Below are positions 1-5,691 of a DNA stretch of 7,654 nt, piece after piece. Position 1 is the first letter of the stretch. Each line of letters begins with the position of its first letter. The translations under genes and the position numbers were made by a program. Source of the DNA: JBDNIO01 sp041688215 (GTDB taxonomy: Bacteria; Pseudomonadota; Gammaproteobacteria; Nevskiales; Salinisphaeraceae); assembly GCA_041688215.1 (NCBI GenBank), contig JBDNIO010000119.1:1-7654 (forward strand), in the 5' to 3' direction. Under the pieces are notes generated by a model, which saw nothing but the letters and a program-made list of their open reading frames with translations, had not been told where the DNA came from and ran no database searches.

Positions 1-25
1 CTGTTTCCTCTGTTTCTCTGTGGTT
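1..25. repeat. accacagag-type intergenic repeat, copy A
   Basis: The first 25 bases, read on the minus strand, begin aaccacagagaaacagagg. They repeat the sequence at 1272-1295 in inverted orientation with a single one-base indel. This A/C/G-rich period-like repeat (accacagag, accacaaag) belongs to a class seen between genes in many bacteria. Here it lies just downstream of the stop codon of the 398-aa acyl-CoA dehydrogenase. The element may continue beyond the left edge of the window. Confidence 0.6.
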
Positions 26-42
26 AGCATTCTTACAGTCGG

Positions 43-1239
43 CTACTTCAAATCGCTGGAGCTTTTCTCCAGCAGGCGACGCGCAATAATCAGCAACTGT
101 ATCTGCTGCGTGCCCTCGAAAATATCCAGAATCTTGGCGTCCCGCGCCCATTTTTCCAGCAGGCTGTTTTCGGAATAGCCCACAGCGCCGGCCAGTTCCA
201 CGCAGCCAAGCGCAACCTCGGTCGCCACCCGGCCGGCCTTGGCCTTGGACATCGAGGCCTGCAGTGAATTGGGCTTGCCGTTGTCCGCCAGCCACGCCGC
301 TTGCAAGGTCAACAGACGCGCGGCTTCCCAGTCCGCTTCCATCTGCATGAAGCGAGCCGCAGCGGCGGACTGGGCCAGCGGCGGGCACTCGTAGTCAATA
401 ACCACGCCGGCCGAATCCAGCAGCTTGCGGGTTTCTTCCAGCGATGCACGCGCCACGCCGATGGCCATGGCGGCGACCAGCGGGCGGGTATTGTCGAAGG
501 TTTTCATGGCGCCGGCAAAACTGCGCTTTACATCGACTTCGGGGCTGCCGAGCAGGTCCTCTTTCGGCACGCGGCAGTCAGATAAACGCAAGGTGGCGGT
601 ATCCGAAGCGCGAATACCCAGCTTGTGATCCAGACGCACAACTTCCAGCCCTGGATTGTCCTTCTTCACGATAAAGGACTTGATCGCGGCGCGGCCGGCG
701 GCCGGATCCAGGGTGGCCCACACTACAACCGTGTCCGAGCGGCTGCCGGCGGTAACAAAAATCTTTTCGCCGTTCAGTACATATTCGTCGCCATCTTTCA
801 CGGCCCGGGTGCGAATGGCGGCGGAATCCGAACCGGTTCCGGGCTCGGTAATTGCCATCGAGGCCCAGCAGCCTTCCAGACGTTTGGCCTGCTCTTCGTT
901 GGCCACGGCTGAAATTGCGGCGTTGCCCAAACCTTGGCGCGGCAACGACAACAGCAAGGCGACGTCGCCCCAGCACAATTCCATAGTGCCCAGCACCGCC
1001 GCCATGTTACGGCCATTGATGACGCCGCCGTCTTCATTCTGGTCTTGCTGCAGCTTGCCCGCGCCAGCGCCGCCATCGGCGTTGCCGGCGTTCACCGAGG
1101 CGAGCATGTCCAGCTCTTTCGGGTATTCGTGCTCGGCCTTGTCGTACTTGCGCGAGATCGGGCGGAACATCTGCGCCGCGACCTGATGCGCCTGGTCGAC
1201 CAGGCCTTTATAGCGTTTTGGATTTTCTAGATTAATCAT
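43..1239 (-). CDS. Acyl-CoA dehydrogenase, catalytic-Glu-bearing subunit (398 aa)
   Basis: This is a FAD-dependent acyl-CoA dehydrogenase that should oxidise an acyl-CoA to the trans-2-enoyl-CoA in a beta-oxidation-type route in the cytoplasm. Visible are an N-terminal helical domain (about 1-120), the beta-domain loop AITEPGTGSD (129-138) that contacts flavin and substrate, and a C-terminal helical domain ending in RDAKILDIFEGTQQIQ. E375 of EGTQQ aligns with the catalytic base of medium-chain acyl-CoA dehydrogenase. Length is normal for the family. Residues 49-76 form a Gly/Asn/Asp-rich insertion. Two standard motifs are missing: RxxFG after the ASLEETRKLL helix (the region reads VVIDYECPPLAQS) and QxxGGxG (here ELAGAVG, 348-354). 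Both normally bind the ADP part of a FAD held mainly by the neighbouring subunit. The gene upstream on the same strand encodes a dehydrogenase with the complementary motifs, so a heteromeric enzyme is likely. No strong Shine-Dalgarno precedes this start. Confidence 0.93.
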   Translation of the reverse strand: MINLENPKRYKGLVDQAHQVAAQMFRPISRKYDKAEHEYPKELDMLASVNAGNADGGAGAGKLQQDQNEDGGVINGRNMAAVLGTMELCWGDVALLLSLPRQGLGNAAISAVANEEQAKRLEGCWASMAITEPGTGSDSAAIRTRAVKDGDEYVLNGEKIFVTAGSRSDTVVVWATLDPAAGRAAIKSFIVKKDNPGLEVVRLDHKLGIRASDTATLRLSDCRVPKEDLLGSPEVDVKRSFAGAMKTFDNTRPLVAAMAIGVARASLEETRKLLDSAGVVIDYECPPLAQSAAAARFMQMEADWEAARLLTLQAAWLADNGKPNSLQASMSKAKAGRVATEVALGCVELAGAVGYSENSLLEKWARDAKILDIFEGTQQIQLLIIARRLLEKSSSDLK

Positions 1240-1271
1240 GTTTGTTTACTATTCCGGAAGCTTTAAATTTG

Positions 1272-1295
1272 AACCACAGAGAAACAGAGGAACAG
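1272..1295. repeat. accacagag-type intergenic repeat, copy B (inverted to 1-25)
   Basis: These 24 bases match the reverse complement of bases 1-25 apart from one missing A. The two copies therefore flank the 398-aa dehydrogenase gene in inverted orientation. This copy lies about 30 bp upstream of that gene's start codon, between it and the accacaaag hairpin at 1319-1387. Confidence 0.65.
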
Positions 1296-1318
1296 GGGGT
1301 TATTTTTGGAAAACGTTT

Positions 1319-1387
1319 AACCACAAAGACACAAAGAACACAAAGCCCTTCGTTCTAAACTTTGTGTTCTTCGTGTTCTTTGTGGTT
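1319..1387. repeat. accacaaag-type palindromic repeat forming a long stem-loop
   Basis: The arms 1319-1345 and 1360-1387 are reverse complements except for one indel and one mismatch, around a 14-base loop, so either strand could fold into a roughly 27-bp hairpin. Each arm is built from accacaaag/aacacaaag units. Translated, such repeats give the spurious NHKDTKNTK and FVFFVVV peptides often mis-annotated as proteins. The hairpin lies 37 bp past the stop codon of the 436-aa dehydrogenase and upstream of the 398-aa one. It could therefore attenuate transcription between them or stabilise the 3' end. No clear T-run follows on the minus strand, so it is not a classical rho-independent terminator. 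Confidence 0.8.
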
Positions 1388-1423
1388 GTCTATTTTTTTG
1401 GTGCGCATCTACAACTAATATCT

Positions 1424-2734
1424 TTAGAGACTCACGCCGCCGTGTATTACACCGATAGCGCGCAGGTCGCGATACCAGCGTTCTACAGGGTGCTCTTTTA
1501 CAAAGCCATGCCCGCCGAGTAATTGCACACCGTTGCTGCCGATCTGTATGCCGTGTCGGGCGCACAGGTTATGCGCGACAGCAGCTTCGCGGCTGAACGG
1601 CTTGCCTTGTTCGGCCAGGGCTGCAGCGCGCCAGGTAGCCAGACGCATGCCTTCCAGTTCCAGCGCAATGTCCGCCACCATAAAGGCGACAGACTGGCGA
1701 TTGCTAATCGGTTCGCCAAAGGCCTGACGCTCATTTACATAAGGCGTAACGTAATCAAGTACCGCCTGCGACGTGCCCACGGCGAGCGCACACCAGGCCA
1801 GGCGCGACAGGCTGAGCATTTCGCGATAATCGCAGCCTTCCACTTCGCCTAATTTTGCACTGGCAGGGATTTTTACATTTTCAAAATGCAGACTGCCGAG
1901 CCCGGCGGCGCGGATGCCCATACCCGGATCATCTTTATAGGTCAGCCCGTCGACCCCGTTTTCCACAATGTAGAGTTGCATCTCGCAATTCGAGTCTGCT
2001 GCCGCCACCAGAAAGAACGCGGCGTTGGCCACCAGCGGCACATGGCATTTTTCTCCGTTCAGCACCAGGCCGTCGCCTTCGGTTACGGCCTCACAGTACA
2101 GCGACATCGGATCAAACAGCGGCTGCGGTTCCAGCAGCGCCAAAGCGGATGGGGGCGGCACATCCTCTGCGAACGCGGCGAGGTACTTGGCCTGTTGTTC
2201 GGCACTGCCGTAACGGGTTAACAGATTGGCCACGCCCACCGGTGCGAGGCAGGCAATGGCCAGGCCCATATCGCCGTGCGCCATGGACTCCGCAATCAGT
2301 GCCCCGGTAACCGGCGACAAATCGGTGCCGGCGCCGTCCAGCGCTTCAGGCACGGACATCATGGCCAGACCCAATTCCGCGGCGCCCGCCAGAATATCGT
2401 CGGGCGCGACGCAAGCGTTGTCGGCCTCAAACGCGGCTTCGCGCAGACGCTCATCTGCGTAGCGGGTCACGCTTTCGCGGATCATGGCTTGTTCGTCGTT
2501 CGGGGTTAGATCAAACACGCCGGATTTGGGTGCCGCGTCCGGGCGTTGCGGTTTGCCCAGATTTTTTACTGCCTTGAACGCACGCGTGCCCGCCGCCCCG
2601 GCCTGAAAACCGCGGCGGCTGCCTTCAAACACCCATTTTTCGACCCGGTCTTTAAGACCAACGCGTTCCAGTACGCCACTGCTGCTTAAGCGCCGTAGCA
2701 GACCCAGGGCAATCCCATTTGGATTAGTTGCCAT
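1424..2734 (-). CDS. Divergent acyl-CoA dehydrogenase, FAD-binding partner subunit lacking the catalytic Glu (436 aa)
   Basis: This is an acyl-CoA dehydrogenase-fold protein with an N-terminal extension of about 72 residues (basic, with LLRRLSSSG and RRGFQAGAAGTRAFKAVKN) before the usual start of the fold at FDLTPNDEQAMIRESV. The FAD-ADP-binding motifs RQAFG (336-340) and QLLGGHG (404-410) and the following VERWYRD are well kept. The beta-domain loop that normally reads TEPxxGSD is degenerate (LEPQPLFDP, 201-209). The catalytic Glu of the C-terminal EGT motif is replaced by His (H431 in VIHGG). The alternative catalytic position used by isovaleryl- and long-chain enzymes appears to be Ser310 rather than Glu. 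The protein is thus unlikely to be active alone and probably pairs with the 398-aa dehydrogenase encoded downstream. It starts 15 bp after the 111-aa gene and is presumably cotranscribed with it. A weak GAGAA lies 6 bases before the ATG. Confidence 0.9.
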   Translation of the reverse strand: MATNPNGIALGLLRRLSSSGVLERVGLKDRVEKWVFEGSRRGFQAGAAGTRAFKAVKNLGKPQRPDAAPKSGVFDLTPNDEQAMIRESVTRYADERLREAAFEADNACVAPDDILAGAAELGLAMMSVPEALDGAGTDLSPVTGALIAESMAHGDMGLAIACLAPVGVANLLTRYGSAEQQAKYLAAFAEDVPPPSALALLEPQPLFDPMSLYCEAVTEGDGLVLNGEKCHVPLVANAAFFLVAAADSNCEMQLYIVENGVDGLTYKDDPGMGIRAAGLGSLHFENVKIPASAKLGEVEGCDYREMLSLSRLAWCALAVGTSQAVLDYVTPYVNERQAFGEPISNRQSVAFMVADIALELEGMRLATWRAAALAEQGKPFSREAAVAHNLCARHGIQIGSNGVQLLGGHGFVKEHPVERWYRDLRAIGVIHGGVSL

Positions 2735-2749
2735 AGTTAATTCTCGTGG

Positions 2750-3085
2750 TTAAATCTCGTAAAAGCACTCTTCTATATAGTCCGCAATTTGCAGTATCTG
2801 CTGCTGGTTAAAGCGGGTTAAAACCTGTTGCATGCCGCCGCGCAGCACTTTCTGCGCGCCGCGGTTGCCCACCGCGACGATGCCCAGAAGGGTGCGCCCG
2901 GCGCCGAGCTCACGTACCGGCCGGGTAAAGTAATAATCCAGCGAGGCTTCGGTGAGCTTGGATATCACGTTCGTAATGCGGCCGACGTCATCTACATCGC
3001 CATTACAGGCGCGTATTTCCTCGACCATGGCCATGGCCTCATCGGCCAGGGCTTCGTCAACGGGGCATCCCAGTAATGTTGCCAT
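2750..3085 (-). CDS. Small protein of unknown function in the dehydrogenase operon (111 aa)
   Basis: I do not recognise this family. The product is a soluble-looking, probably mostly helical protein with no signal peptide or membrane segment. An acidic N-terminal half (GCPVDEALADEAMAMVEEI) is followed by SLDYYFTRPVRELGAG (49-63), a small hydrophobic LLGIVAVGNRG stretch and a C-terminal Gln-rich helix (RFNQQQILQIADYIEEC). Three Cys are present (7, 27, 107), in no recognisable metal-binding pattern. The coding case rests on a good Shine-Dalgarno (AGAGGA, 6 bases before the ATG), position between two genes on the same strand and a 15-bp gap to the next start. Its place beside two complementary dehydrogenases suggests an accessory or assembly role, but that is only inference. 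Confidence 0.72.
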   Translation of the reverse strand: MATLLGCPVDEALADEAMAMVEEIRACNGDVDDVGRITNVISKLTEASLDYYFTRPVRELGAGRTLLGIVAVGNRGAQKVLRGGMQQVLTRFNQQQILQIADYIEECFYEI

Positions 3086-3091
3086 CTATAT

Positions 3092-3097
3092 TCCTCT
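3092..3097 (-). promoter_or_regulatory. Ribosome binding site of the 111-aa gene
   Basis: On the minus strand AGAGGA stands 6 bases before the ATG at 3085, a near-ideal Shine-Dalgarno that fixes this start. Its upstream bases overlap the outer end of the terminal inverted repeat of the 288-bp element. The element therefore abuts the translation signal, and RNA folding of the element could influence access to it. Confidence 0.65.
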
Positions 3098-3130
3098 GGT
3101 GCTCTTCCAAGGTGATATTGCCTTATTCAG

Positions 3131-3225
3131 AACGCCTGTGCGCGCCAAGCACAAGGCACGCTGGCGCCGCCATAGCCATTCTATGGCTAGCCAGCGTAAC
3201 GCCGTGATTTGGGCGCACAGGCGTT
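3131..3225. repeat. Left internal hairpin of the MITE-like element
   Basis: The outer stem AACGCCTGTGCGC (3131-3143) pairs perfectly with 3213-3225. Nested inside, ACGCTGGC (3158-3165) pairs with 3190-3197 and GCCATAG (3169-3175) with 3181-3187, closing a five-base loop CCATT. This arm would fold stably in single-stranded DNA or RNA of either strand. Confidence 0.7.
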
Positions 3226-3251
3226 CCCGTGGCCAAAATGTTAAAGAATGG

Positions 3252-3349
3252 GCAAGGCTACCCGCGCCCGTAGACTGCGTTGCAACGCTTGCCAAGGGGA
3301 CGGCCATTGTCTGCGCGCTGCGCCTTGCTACGAACACGGGCAGTCTTGC
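3252..3349. repeat. Right internal hairpin of the MITE-like element
   Basis: The 22-nt arms 3252-3273 and 3328-3349 match at 17 of 22 positions. All five mismatches are transitions, so one can form a G-U pair in plus-strand RNA and four in minus-strand RNA. The loop region contains the 12-bp palindrome GCGTTGCAACGC at 3277-3288. Confidence 0.6.
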
Positions 3350-3379
3350 TGCATATGACAATATCACCTTGAAAGAGCA

Positions 3380-4633
3380 CTAGTGTCTGGCAACGTGGCG
3401 GGCACGTTGCGGTTTGTCGTTTAGCCATGCGTGGATCGCGGTATACACGTCCGCATCATGCATGAGCGCGAAATGGCTCATGCCGAAAAATACACGCCCC
3501 TCCTGGCCCCGGCGCGCCATGCGGCGGCTACTGTGCTCGGGGGTGGTTGTGGCGCTTTTCACCGGCACCAGCAGATCGCCCAGCCAGCGGTCGAGCGGAT
3601 CATTCGGGGACTTGCCCAGGGTCGCGGCCACGTTGAAATAGCGCACGTGTTCAAGCAGGGGCAGGGGTTCGGGCTTGCTCGCCTCGCGGGCGTCCAGATC
3701 CTGATCCTGCCAGTGCGCATCCAGCAGATAGCAATAACGTAAATCCTTGATGCCGGCGCTGCGAATCCTGCCCAGACCCGAGAGCGGCGCGGTAAAGGGC
3801 GTGCGCGTCAGGCTGTGGGTAAACCAGTGGCCCAGGCGTTCCAGCGGTGCACCCAGATGGGGCGAGCCCAGGCACACCACTTCGGTGAGTGACTTGTGCC
3901 AGCGCTGTTTGCTCTGTTGTGCGTAATAGCAGGCGCTGCGTGCAACCAGCCCGCCCATGCTGTGGCCGATGAGGGTCAGGCGTTTGACCTTTACCGGGTA
4001 GGCCGCAATCAGCGCCTCCATGAGCTGCGTAAATTCGCGCCCGTTGGTGGAGATATGCCGCCCGGTGTTGTAGCGCAAACGCAGCGTGGTGGTACCGAGG
4101 TCGTCTTCCAGTCGGTCGCCAAAATCGGGTTCGCCGGCGTGGCGCCATTGCATTTCGTTCAGGCACAGGCCGTGCAACAATATCAGCAGATGGTTACTGG
4201 CTTCTGGCAGCTTGGTCTGCAGATTCGCGGGAGTAAGCTTTAGCGGTTTACCGTCAATATAAAATCCCATTTTGAAGGCCAAGCCATTGTCTTGCGTTTC
4301 CAAATGGTCGCCGAAGGCGCCGTTAAGCGCGGCTCGCATGCCCAGACGCGTGTCTTCCGGCACTTCGCTGGCAGAGCCGGGCCGTAACATCTGCGCCAGA
4401 CCCGCAGCCTGACCCAGAACGCTGAAACTTAAATGCCCGACATCGCGAACGCGGCCATAGACAAAACCGCTAATCCAGCCCACAGGCTTCGCGGCCGGGT
4501 TGATACGCGCAAACGCGCCTACAATGGATTGGTGCACCCCTTCGATGGTTTTCACCGCGCCGCCAAAGGCGTCGCCGGCCAGATCCACACTGGCGCGCAA
4601 GAGGGGTTCGTTTTTTGTATTTCTATGATCCAT
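3380..4633 (-). CDS. Alpha/beta-hydrolase, lipase or carboxylesterase (417 aa)
   Basis: This is a serine hydrolase of the alpha/beta fold, expected to cleave a carboxylic ester. The hydrolase core begins near residue 147 with the oxyanion-hole strand LLILLHGL. The nucleophile elbow GHSMGG (223-228) gives Ser225, followed by LGSPHLGAP (255-263), typical of lipases. Likely acid and base are Asp353 (LGDLLVPV) and His387 (GMSHFALMHDADVY), although His392 is also possible. Residues 1-145 form an extra N-terminal region with small-residue-rich helices (VGWISGFVYG, SFSVLGQAAGLAQML). There is no clear signal peptide, so it is probably cytoplasmic or peripherally membrane-bound. The start lies 62 bp after the annotated stop of the upstream serine hydrolase, or only 12 bp if that gene's likely frameshift is corrected, which supports an operon. 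The TAG stop falls in the terminal repeat of the element at 3096-3383, so the extreme C-terminus (RARHVARH) may have been altered by insertion. Confidence 0.88.
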   Translation of the reverse strand: MDHRNTKNEPLLRASVDLAGDAFGGAVKTIEGVHQSIVGAFARINPAAKPVGWISGFVYGRVRDVGHLSFSVLGQAAGLAQMLRPGSASEVPEDTRLGMRAALNGAFGDHLETQDNGLAFKMGFYIDGKPLKLTPANLQTKLPEASNHLLILLHGLCLNEMQWRHAGEPDFGDRLEDDLGTTTLRLRYNTGRHISTNGREFTQLMEALIAAYPVKVKRLTLIGHSMGGLVARSACYYAQQSKQRWHKSLTEVVCLGSPHLGAPLERLGHWFTHSLTRTPFTAPLSGLGRIRSAGIKDLRYCYLLDAHWQDQDLDAREASKPEPLPLLEHVRYFNVAATLGKSPNDPLDRWLGDLLVPVKSATTTPEHSSRRMARRGQEGRVFFGMSHFALMHDADVYTAIHAWLNDKPQRARHVARH

Positions 4634-4645
4634 TTCGCAGGGTAT

Positions 4646-4698
4646 TTATTGTCTGCATTGCCAGGCCAGTGTGGTCAGCAACTCACTTAACGCAATCA
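4646..4698 (-). pseudogene. Out-of-frame C-terminal tail of the serine hydrolase
   Basis: In the frame one base over from the annotated gene, the minus strand reads LIALSELLTTLAWQCRQ and then TAA, beginning where the main frame meets its TGA. Removing one CT from the CTCT at the junction would give GHLIALSELL and so on, extending the hydrolase about 17 residues and placing its end 12 bp before the next start codon. This is either a real frameshift mutation or a sequencing error. The resemblance to family C-termini is from memory, not from an alignment. Confidence 0.45.
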
Positions 4699-5673
4699 GA
4701 GGTGCCCACCGAGCACCGCCTTGCCGGTAACCAGTAAGCCTACACTAATGTCGCGCGCGGGATCCGCCCAGCCCAGAATATTCATGAAGCCAAGATGGCC
4801 GAAGGCCCGCGCCGTCATCGGGCCGTAGATGCCCACCGGCGACGCGCCCAGCATCAAGCCTTCCGAATAGCGCATCGGCAATTTCAGCGTGCTGTCGAAA
4901 CGCAGTTTGTTCGCGGGTTTGACCGCGCGCGCCACGGTGACGGGCGCGAGTATTTGCTTATCCTGCCAGACGCCGTCATTCAACAGCATCTGGTAGAAGC
5001 GCGACAGCTCCTCCGCGGTACAGTACAAATTACCCGCGGGCACGACGGCATCCAGAAATACGTTTGAGTTGGAGGCCTCGATCACCTCTTCCACCGGTGC
5101 CGACAGGGCCTTTTCCAGCAACATGGAAATCGGGAAACGTATCGGCTGGCCGGCTGCGTAATTCAGCGCCACCTTGTCGCGATGCGCCGGTGCCACTCCA
5201 TAGGTGAAATACTGCATTCCCATGGGCTGGCGGATACGGGTGTCCAGATAGTCGGCCAACGACATGCCGGTTACGCGCTGGATCAGCTCGCCCAGAATAA
5301 AGCCGCCAGTAATGGCGTGGTAGGCCAGACGCTCGCCTTTCCTGTGGCTGGGTTTGGCTGCGCAGATCAGTTCTATGCAGCCGCCCCAGTCCAGCAGGCG
5401 TTTGGGGTCGCTGTCTTCATCCGGTAGTTCAAACATCGGAAAACCGCCCCGATGCGCCAGCACCTGCGAAATTGTGGTATCGCGTTTACCTTCGGCCGCG
5501 AATTCCGGCAGATAATAAGACACGCGCTGTTCCCGATCGATGCCGCCCTCTTCCGCCAGCTTGTGCACCAGAATGGCAGTAATTGCCTTGGAGGCGGAGA
5601 AGATGCAGATCGGTGTATCCGGCTGCGACAGCAGCATGAGAAAAGATATCTTTTTCATTTTCCATTGTCGCAT
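4696..5673 (-). CDS. Beta-lactamase-family serine hydrolase/esterase, probably truncated and frameshifted (325 aa)
   Basis: This is a penicillin-binding-protein/class C beta-lactamase-fold esterase, likely acting on small esters rather than beta-lactams. The catalytic motif SASK gives Ser27 and Lys30. The second motif is the Tyr of AYHAITGGF (Tyr118), and FGHLGFMN (292-299) stands in for the KTG motif. Other family features are LAHRGGFP and GWADPARD. In relatives known to me the SxxK Ser usually lies about 60 or more residues from the start; here only 26 residues precede it, and an in-frame TGA lies four codons upstream. The C-terminus stops abruptly at GKAVLGGHL, while the adjacent frame continues as LIALSELLTTLAWQCRQ to a TAA at 4646-4648. 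That looks like the normal end of this family, so a 2-bp CT gain near 4699-4704 is plausible. The start is uncertain (Met1, Met6 or Met13); none has a good Shine-Dalgarno. It is the first gene of the minus-strand cluster, divergent from the TetR gene. Confidence 0.75.
   Translation of the reverse strand: MRQWKMKKISFLMLLSQPDTPICIFSASKAITAILVHKLAEEGGIDREQRVSYYLPEFAAEGKRDTTISQVLAHRGGFPMFELPDEDSDPKRLLDWGGCIELICAAKPSHRKGERLAYHAITGGFILGELIQRVTGMSLADYLDTRIRQPMGMQYFTYGVAPAHRDKVALNYAAGQPIRFPISMLLEKALSAPVEEVIEASNSNVFLDAVVPAGNLYCTAEELSRFYQMLLNDGVWQDKQILAPVTVARAVKPANKLRFDSTLKLPMRYSEGLMLGASPVGIYGPMTARAFGHLGFMNILGWADPARDISVGLLVTGKAVLGGHL
5641..5654. promoter_or_regulatory. Perfect 14-bp palindrome, candidate TetR operator site 1
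   Basis: AAAAGATATCTTTT is a perfect palindrome. A near-copy (12 of 14 bases) occurs at 5692-5705, between the divergent serine hydrolase and TetR genes. This copy lies inside the annotated start region of the hydrolase, before its third possible start (Met13). Paired palindromes beside a divergent tetR-type gene suggest operators for that regulator, but the binding site of this protein is unknown to me. Confidence 0.35.
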
Positions 5674-5691
5674 TCGCCGCTGTCAATACCA

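Larger units (their letters stand above)
3096..3383. mobile_element. MITE-like non-coding element with 25-bp terminal inverted repeats
   Basis: The ends 3096-3120 and 3359-3383 are reverse complements at 23 of 25 positions, and weaker similarity continues about 12 bases inward. Inside are two further hairpins. The left one has a perfect 13-bp stem (3131-3143 with 3213-3225) enclosing ACGCTGGC/GCCAGCGT and GCCATAG/CTATGGC. The right one has 22-nt arms (3252-3273 with 3328-3349) matching at 17 of 22 positions, enclosing the palindrome GCGTTGCAACGC (3277-3288). There is no convincing ORF. Terminal repeats, small size and multi-hairpin architecture fit a miniature inverted-repeat transposable element or related dispersed repeat. 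A 5-bp TCTGG occurs beside both ends (3095-3099 and 3386-3390), but this is too weak to call a target duplication. The right end overlaps the lipase stop codon and the left end reaches the ribosome binding site of the 111-aa gene. Confidence 0.65.

Noticed and set aside
656..1186. 176-aa plus-strand ORF
   Set aside because: It lies wholly antisense to the well-supported 398-aa dehydrogenase and has low-complexity Ser/Ala/Pro composition typical of a GC-rich shadow frame.
1238..1522. 94-aa plus-strand ORF containing NHKDTKNTK and FVFFVVV
   Set aside because: This is translation of the accacaaag hairpin repeat; such peptides recur wherever the repeat lies and are not genes.
3086..3367. 93-aa minus-strand ORF covering most of the 288-bp element
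   Set aside because: Its sequence is a translation of the hairpin arms, it overlaps only non-coding palindromes, and it has no family features or ribosome binding site.
3096..3383. Integron attC site
   Set aside because: The element has hairpins and lies between genes, but I see no RYYYAAC/GTTRRRY core pair at its ends.
3651..4166. 171-aa minus-strand ORF in another frame of the lipase gene
   Set aside because: It is Arg/Ala/Pro-rich and overlaps the lipase catalytic region, whose frame has GHSMGG; it is a shadow frame.
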